The position numbers and the translations under genes are program-made. DNA of 64,000 nt from Trichostrongylus colubriformis. Its lineage: Eukaryota; Nematoda; Chromadorea; Rhabditida; Trichostrongylidae. The stretch lies in the NCBI GenBank assembly GCA_963978905.1, contig OZ022258.1, positions 41,338,591 through 41,402,590 on the forward strand, written 5' to 3'. Below are positions 58,705 to 64,000 of the stretch, one piece after another. The notes below the pieces were generated by a model that saw nothing but the letters and a program-made list of their open reading frames with translations, was not told the origin of the DNA and made no database searches. Each line of letters opens with the position of its first letter. The stretch's first letter is position 1.

Positions 58705-60350
58705 TCACGCGTATTCAACATTCTTGCCCAGCCTGCGACCCTCTTTCCGACTAACGGCGTGGTTGCTCTCTTGCTTTCTGCTGCCCGTACCCCCATGCTT
58801 CTCGCCTTGCGTATAATATTTGAAATCTCGTCTGCGTTTTCTTCCCTGGTTTCATTTATCCGCTTTACGTGGGTCGGCCTCTGCGTACAATCCTTTGCTA
58901 TGTGTCCGAATTTGGAACACCTATAGCATTTTCTGGTCTCATTGCTTTTCCTCTCTGCCGCTTTGCTGGTACCAGGAAGCGGTTCCCATTCGTGTATGGT
59001 ATCGGCTTGAGGGCGACTACCTTTAACCGCTTCGCTATCTTTGGTCCTTCCTGTCTCCATAATCTCCGTTCTGCTCGCGTCCGTTACCCTATTCTTCACC
59101 TCGTTGCTATTACGATTGTACCACCGCGCTCTAACCTTCCAGCCTTCATATCGCCCTCGGTTGTCTTCATGCCTACCTCCGTACATCCGCTTGGATAATT
59201 CAATAGACAGGGCCAACTGCTTCACTTCTTCGTATGCCTTTTCCGGTTTCATCCCATGCAGCGCACTCAATAGCTGCACATGCTCCGGCCAATCCTTCAG
59301 GTTTGACAACAGAATATGCGCAAACTCCAATGAATTGTCTTCAATACTACTATCTGGGTTAGCTTTCCTTCCCAACTTTTCCAACGTTACACAGAAATCA
59401 GCCACTTCTTGATTGGGACGAATCTTCAGGTCGCGCAATTCTGCAATCGCTCTCATTCTACCTGCGACGATGGCTACCGGTAATGGCAGGAATATTGCCT
59501 TAGCCCTGCCTCCTAGGTGATCATCGCCTAGTATCTCGATGAGCGTCTGGTCGCTCAGAACCACCCTCTGGTACTTTCTACGGAACCTCCTAATAAATTC
59601 TTTAAAATTCTCGTTTTCCCTGCCTTTATATACTCCGGGGTCGACACAAGACAAGGATTGAAAACAATTAATCATGTCCATGGCAAAACTCTGACCTGGT
59701 AGTTCTCTTTGATCCGCCGAGCAGGTATCCACACAATGTCTCCATCTGGGCTCGAAGGGCACTCCAGTCCACTTCGCTGCTGCCTGTAACAAGACATCAC
59801 TCCGCTGTGGATTACAGTTCCTTTGACTGTTGGTGTTACAATCCTCACCCATTCCTCTTCTTTCGCGCTCTCCCTTAGCGCCATCTTCCACTGTTGCCAC
59901 GAGTCCTTTCGCAACTTCAACAACCTGCAATGTGTCAGTCCTCAATACCTCACACACCGCCGATAACACTTCTCCATCCTTTTCTATTGTGTCTATATAT
60001 TGTTCCCATTCATCTTCAGCCACAATACCTCTAGCGTCCAAAACTTCGATAATTTTCGCACTCATTACTTTGGTTAACTTACAGCTGAGTGCCAATTTCT
60101 CTAACTTCCTAACTACTTTTCCAACCTCCCTTTCGACCGCTTCCCTATGCTTATCCTTATATCGCGCCGACACCTTATGCTCCTTCAATTCCTCGTTAAC
60201 AAAATCGGGGAGCTGTCCCAATGAGGCCTTGATATCCTCCAACCCCTGTCCTATTATATCGAACGGAAAGGCACAACTATCGATGCTCACCGTTCCTTCC
60301 GGTTGCTCCTCCATCATATCTTCCATGAGCACTTCGTTCTCGGTCCTCAT
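58698..60350 (-). CDS. Gypsy gag (capsid and nucleocapsid)
   Basis: 550 codons. The middle part has a capsid-like helical region (FKEFIRRFRRKYQRV, DQTLIEILGDDHLGG). A CCHC zinc knuckle CYRCSKFGHIAKDC lies at residues 475-488 and would bind RNA. The stop overlaps the open pol frame by only a few bases, and pol is in the -1 frame, as in many Ty3/Gypsy elements. Confidence 0.92.
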   Translation of the reverse strand: MRTENEVLMEDMMEEQPEGTVSIDSCAFPFDIIGQGLEDIKASLGQLPDFVNEELKEHKVSARYKDKHREAVEREVGKVVRKLEKLALSCKLTKVMSAKIIEVLDARGIVAEDEWEQYIDTIEKDGEVLSAVCEVLRTDTLQVVEVAKGLVATVEDGAKGERERRGMGEDCNTNSQRNCNPQRSDVLLQAAAKWTGVPFEPRWRHCVDTCSADQRELPGQSFAMDMINCFQSLSCVDPGVYKGRENENFKEFIRRFRRKYQRVVLSDQTLIEILGDDHLGGRAKAIFLPLPVAIVAGRMRAIAELRDLKIRPNQEVADFCVTLEKLGRKANPDSSIEDNSLEFAHILLSNLKDWPEHVQLLSALHGMKPEKAYEEVKQLALSIELSKRMYGGRHEDNRGRYEGWKVRARWYNRNSNEVKNRVTDASRTEIMETGRTKDSEAVKGSRPQADTIHEWEPLPGTSKAAERKSNETRKCYRCSKFGHIAKDCTQRPTHVKRINETREENADEISNIIRKARSMGVRAAESKRATTPLVGKRVAGWARMLNTREV

Positions 60351-60544
60351 ATGGCCTGCGCTCTATCTTCTCTGCAATACACAACCTTATACGAGCACCT
60401 CTGCACTCTACCACAACGATCGCGGATCGATACACAATAATCGATACCACCTCCTCCAACTTTCACTCGCCCTGTCTCACGAGGAAAGCTGGCTATTTTC
60501 CTAACCGTGTGATCTCTAGGCTGTATTGGCCGGTTCGGCCCCCA

Positions 60545-60876
60545 TGTGGTTTACGTGTTCCGTCAAAATGAAACGCGATACGCGAGTAATAACTCCAATA
60601 CACGAGTGCACACGGTTAGATCCAACAATTTCATTAACGAACGCAATAAGCGACAATCGAGAACAATCAAATAGAAATCACCGGGAGGATGAAACAAAGA
60701 AACAGGGTCGTTCCGAAAGGGGGGAGCGGTTGGCTGGGGCTGACGCCGTACAAGAAAACAATGACGATCTTCCTGAAAGTAGACTCGCTCTATATAGTGG
60801 CATTCCCGCCAGATCTCCCTCGAGTCCGCGCTTTGATGTGCCTGGCGCTTGACCGGTAGGCCGCCTTTGACCAACA
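60545..60876 (-). repeat. 5' LTR of the Gypsy element
   Basis: 332 bp, about 98.5% identical to the other LTR by eye. Confidence 0.93.
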
Positions 60877-61366
60877 ATATACCAAATCCACTTCCGCGTA
60901 AAGTTCTTCGTTGTGGCATATCCTTGGCCAGCAGTAGCCTAGAAATCCTCTAAGAAGTTTTCTCTCTGTGCAGTCGAGTTTCTCTATTACCGTGGACGGC
61001 GCTGCCCATGTCTCCCATCCGTACATCATGATGGGTCGAATGGCGGACAGGTACACGCGCAGCTTGACTTCATTGGCAATAGGAGTCGACCACAGACACC
61101 TGTATAAGGAGATGAATGCCGGTACGCTTTAACGCAGCGCTGCTGAATATCCCTTTCACAGCTGCCGTTGTTCTTCAGCATATAGCCCAGATGACAGAAC
61201 TTATCTTCAAGTTCTATTGATTGTCCATCCACCTTGACTCCCGCTGTAGGTTTCATGGAAACCCACATTTGTTTGCATTTGTCAGGGCGAAGGCGTAATC
61301 CATAGGCTGCAGCTAGTTTTGACACAAGGTTGACGACACGCTGCAACACGCATGGAAAAATAAAAA

Positions 61367-62919
61367 CCCTACTCTATATAATTCGCTTAGTACGTCTGTC
61401 TGTGTGTGTGTGCGTGTGTGTGTGTGTGTCCGTCTGTTTGTCACGAAATTCATATCTCGCGGCGCAGCAAAGCTGGGACGCTGAATTTTACAAGTGATAT
61501 AGGGGGTGCCAAGGGAACAGCGGTGGTGGACCGAAAGTGATAGCAGCTGTTACGCGCTGATAAGGAGCCTCAAAAGGCGAATGTCGCCAAAGTCGTTTAG
61601 TCTTTCGGGTTGGTCCTAGAGCGCTGACACTCATAGGTTTTTGCGGGATTGGACGGGAACATTAATGGTGGGTGACCCGCATTGATAACGGTTGATAAGA
61701 TTCGATAAGGAGCGTAAAAAGGCTAGAGTCGTCAAATCTGTTTCGCTTTTCGCATTGGTTCCGGAGCGTTCATACACACAGGTGTTGTGCGGGGTAAGAC
61801 GGGGACATTAATGGTCGCTGATCCAGCTTGATAACGGTTGATAAGATTTGATAAAGAGCATGAGAAGGCGAATGTCGTCAAATTCGTTTCGCCTTTCGCG
61901 TTGATCCAAGAGCTCTGACACTCATGGATGTTTAGCAGAGTGGGATGGGGACATTCACAGGTGGCTGACCCAAACTGAATGGTTGATAAGATTCGATTGG
62001 GAACATGAGAAGGAAAATGTCACCAAGGTTTGTACGCTTTTGCGGCTAACTGTGGAATGTTCACATTCGCTGGTATCGTAGGGTACGGGGACCCCAATGG
62101 TATTGTTGGGTAGAGGGGCCTCAGTGAAACTGATAACGGCTTACGGAGGCTGATAAGAACCGTTAGGAATTGGATGGGATGAAATCCTTCACACCGCTTG
62201 ATACAGCTATACGACCACTTGAGCAAAAGCCTCTGATGCTCAGTGCCATTGGGTGAACACATTGCTTATGTTCTGATGTCAGTGGCCGATGAACGCAACG
62301 ACGACCGCTGAATCGCCTTGCGTTCCAAAAAATGGTGCATTTCTCTTGATACTGCGATCTACCTTGATAACCATGTTGCAACCTATATTTGTGATAGCAA
62401 AGCGAGCGATTCACTCGGAATCATTTTCTAATGCGGTACTGGCAGCAACACTGGGTATCGACCGCTAAACTACGCAAAATTCCAAATAGTGAAGCATGTT
62501 TACGAAAACGATATACGTCGATAATCGGGATTTGGATCTACTATCAATGTGCAGGAATCAGATGCTCAGCAAATGAACAAACTGTTACCAATCGATGCGA
62601 TTGAATACAAAACTATCGATGTCTAAACTATTCAAACTCCCAATGATGACTTACACCAGCTGGCTCGCGCACAGTACTGCGCGCGATTCGTGTCGATGAC
62701 GTGTAAAACGGGCTCAATGCCAAGCTAATAAAGTATGATAACACCGAAATGCTTTCTTATCACGCCATTCTCTGCTTTTATCCAAATAAATAGCTCAACT
62801 GAAAGCTGAAGAAAGGAAGTTTCCACTCAACTCCATACACAACTGTGGTCGTGCCGATCAAACCCATTTTGCACAGCATCACCATGAATCGCGCGCAGTA
62901 GTGTGCGCCCGCCAGCTGG
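61367..62919 (+). mobile_element. Helitron-like non-autonomous element 3
   Basis: The left end is CCCTACTCTATATAATTCGC, the right end a GCGCGC..GTGCGC hairpin followed by CCAGCTGG. The host flanks are ..AAAAA and TAGAAAATACGG. UVSSA copy 1 has the uninterrupted AAAAA-TAAAAG at this place, so insertion was exactly between A and T with no target duplication, and the 3' end fits CTRR. Both are Helitron hallmarks. An inverted copy of the terminal hairpin lies at 62657-62690. No helicase is encoded. Confidence 0.82.
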
Positions 62920-63393
62920 TAGAAAATACGGTGCTAGTAGAAGTCCAACAAATGCAAGAGCAACCTCTCCAGAAGTATTCGATCTATCGCCTTCAGCTTA
63001 TGGAGCATGACGATTACGTCTCTGCTAAATGTCTGCTGCTAGTCCTCCCTCCTGTGGTGTATTTGAGCCGAAGTCCGAAAAAGGCCTCGTAATTCTACTC
63101 GGACTTTTTTTTAAAACATTAGCCCAAAATCACTAAAACAGAGGTGATGATGAGAATTTCTCGGTAAATTCCCGAAAATACAACTCTTCATATTACAAAC
63201 CAAACACGCCCCCTTTACAAAAGGTTCCCTCATCCCATATTTAGGCCGCGATTATACTTTGCGCATTGACGCTGGTGCCGGTGTCAATGCGCAAAGTATG
63301 ACCGCGGCCCTTACGCTGGTTGCAGTATTACATTGTGATTTGTACAAAGGGTTTTTTACTTCTGCTTGAACCTCTCACACTGTGTGACTTCAG

Positions 63394-64000
63394 AAGGAAA
63401 TCAAATCCGAGCCGAATATTCCTGTATTTCCATTTGGACGACTTGATTTCAAATATTGGGGAGAACCTCGCCGTGAAGCCCCTATTCCTCGAAATAATGC
63501 GGACTGCCATCGTTTTTGGAGACCACCTGACGATGATGATCGGTGGGTATTATTGTGATGCTGCTATATTATTGTGATGCTGCTATGTAAATGCAGCCCA
63601 TTAAAGTATCACGATTCAGACCCACCATCAATGAAAAGGAGGCAAGCGTAGGAGAAGAAAGATTGATCACGTGGATTGGTGAACCACAGCGGGCGGAGAA
63701 ACGTTGTAAGGCAAGGTTGTCGAATGGAAAACTTTGTCCAAGGATGGACTTACGTAAGTACGTGGTGTTCTTTGGCATGACGGCATCATATTTGAGGAAG
63801 CATTGTCTCGTAGGAGTTACCGTTTATTTGCTGTGAAGCGAAATTGAAATACGAAATGTATCGTTGTTGTTTGAAGGTGTCCACTTCACGGTCTCATAGT
63901 TGATAGAGATGATGAAGGTTTTCCCTTGGTTGAAGTGGATGGAAATGAAATGTCAGCTGCCCAGGCTGAACAAGATCACCATGAGGAGCAAGAGTACTTG
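63394..64000 (+). pseudogene. UVSSA: UVSSA copy 2, 3' part (runs off the window)
   Basis: Exons equivalent to copy-1 exons 12-14: 63394-63542, 63620-63757 and 63877 to beyond the window end. All are open and the zinc-binding CPRMDLRK segment is kept. The last two exons lie outside the window. Whether they are still spliced to the 5' part across about 10 kb of inserted elements is unknown. Confidence 0.85.

Larger units (their letters stand above)
53864..60876 (-). mobile_element. Ty3/Gypsy LTR retrotransposon, full length
   Basis: A 7,013-bp element on the minus strand, flanked by the 4-bp target duplication ATAT (53860-53863 and 60877-60880). It has two 332-bp LTRs, gag, pol and a third frame. 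A primer-binding site starting TGGGGGCCGAACC directly follows the 5' LTR, and a purine tract GAGGGGGGGCG precedes the 3' LTR. The LTRs differ at only about five positions, all transitions, so insertion was recent. Two lesions (protease region, integrase frameshift near 55930) suggest this copy is not autonomous. Confidence 0.95.
53447..61351 (-). mobile_element. 5'-truncated RTE-type LINE, split by a Gypsy element
   Basis: The element occupies 61351-60881 and 53859-53447, about 0.9 kb of its own sequence. The target duplication ATGGAAAAAT flanks it (53437-53446 and 61352-61361). Minus-strand frames carry the C-terminal part of an RTE reverse transcriptase: LRLRPDKCKQMWVS, FCHLGYMLKNNGSCERDIQQ, SAIRPIMMYGWETWAAPS and FWTDVVKEDLGTLGVDRQF. 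The 3' end is a short GTCAAG-type repeat tail, as expected for RTE. Frames are broken, so it is dead. UVSSA copy 1 shows the empty site. Confidence 0.88.

Overview
The window looks like nematode nuclear DNA, probably from a clade V (rhabditid/strongylid, hookworm-like) worm. This rests on split genes with short GT-AG introns and TTTTCAG-type acceptors, on nematode-style transposable elements (RTE, Penelope-like, Ty3/Gypsy, Helitron, mariner), and on three recognisable conserved animal genes. No prokaryotic operon, CRISPR or phage signal is present.

Layout. 0.1-0.9 kb: a decayed Penelope-like element with a GIY-YIG endonuclease. 1.7-8.5 kb (minus): a gene for a secreted protein with a signal peptide, a lustrin-type Cys-rich motif and long Ser/Thr/Glu-rich exons. 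A mariner-type element sits inside a foldback repeat at 3.3-4.8 kb. 10.4-17.9 kb: a tandem array of 52 tRNA-Leu units of 145 bp. 19.5-26.0 kb (minus): a ten-exon FYVE-finger gene resembling ZFYVE19/ANCHR, with a Helitron-like element carrying a 145-bp minisatellite in intron 2. 27.4-31.5 kb (minus): a four-exon gene for mitochondrial ribosomal protein mL49. 32.75-33.77 kb: a foldback element. 33.9-39.4 kb (plus): a complete UVSSA gene. 40.9-42.8 kb: two Penelope-like fragments joined head to head. 43.27-43.74 kb: an unexplained chain of short near-perfect hairpins. 44.3-46.2 kb: a dead mariner split by a hAT-like element. 46.3-49.4 kb: inverted repeats and a 125-bp minisatellite. 49.8-64.0 kb: a second UVSSA copy.

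The two UVSSA copies act as a natural empty-site/filled-site pair. Intron 12 of copy 2 holds a 5'-truncated RTE retrotransposon (10-bp target duplication). A 7.0-kb Ty3/Gypsy element with 332-bp LTRs (4-bp target duplication) lies inside the RTE, and a Helitron-like element lies next to it, inserted exactly between A and T. Copy 2 also has a lesion in exon 8 and is probably a pseudogene.

The most unusual content is the tRNA-Leu array. It mixes UAA and intronless CAA anticodons plus one UGA anticodon, shows 870-bp higher-order repeats, and has two spacer types of which only one carries a T-run terminator. Next are the hairpin chain at 43.3 kb and the roughly 360-residue unrecognised C-terminal extension of the Gypsy integrase ORF. 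Exon borders were read by eye from splice signals and reading-frame phase; no database search was run.
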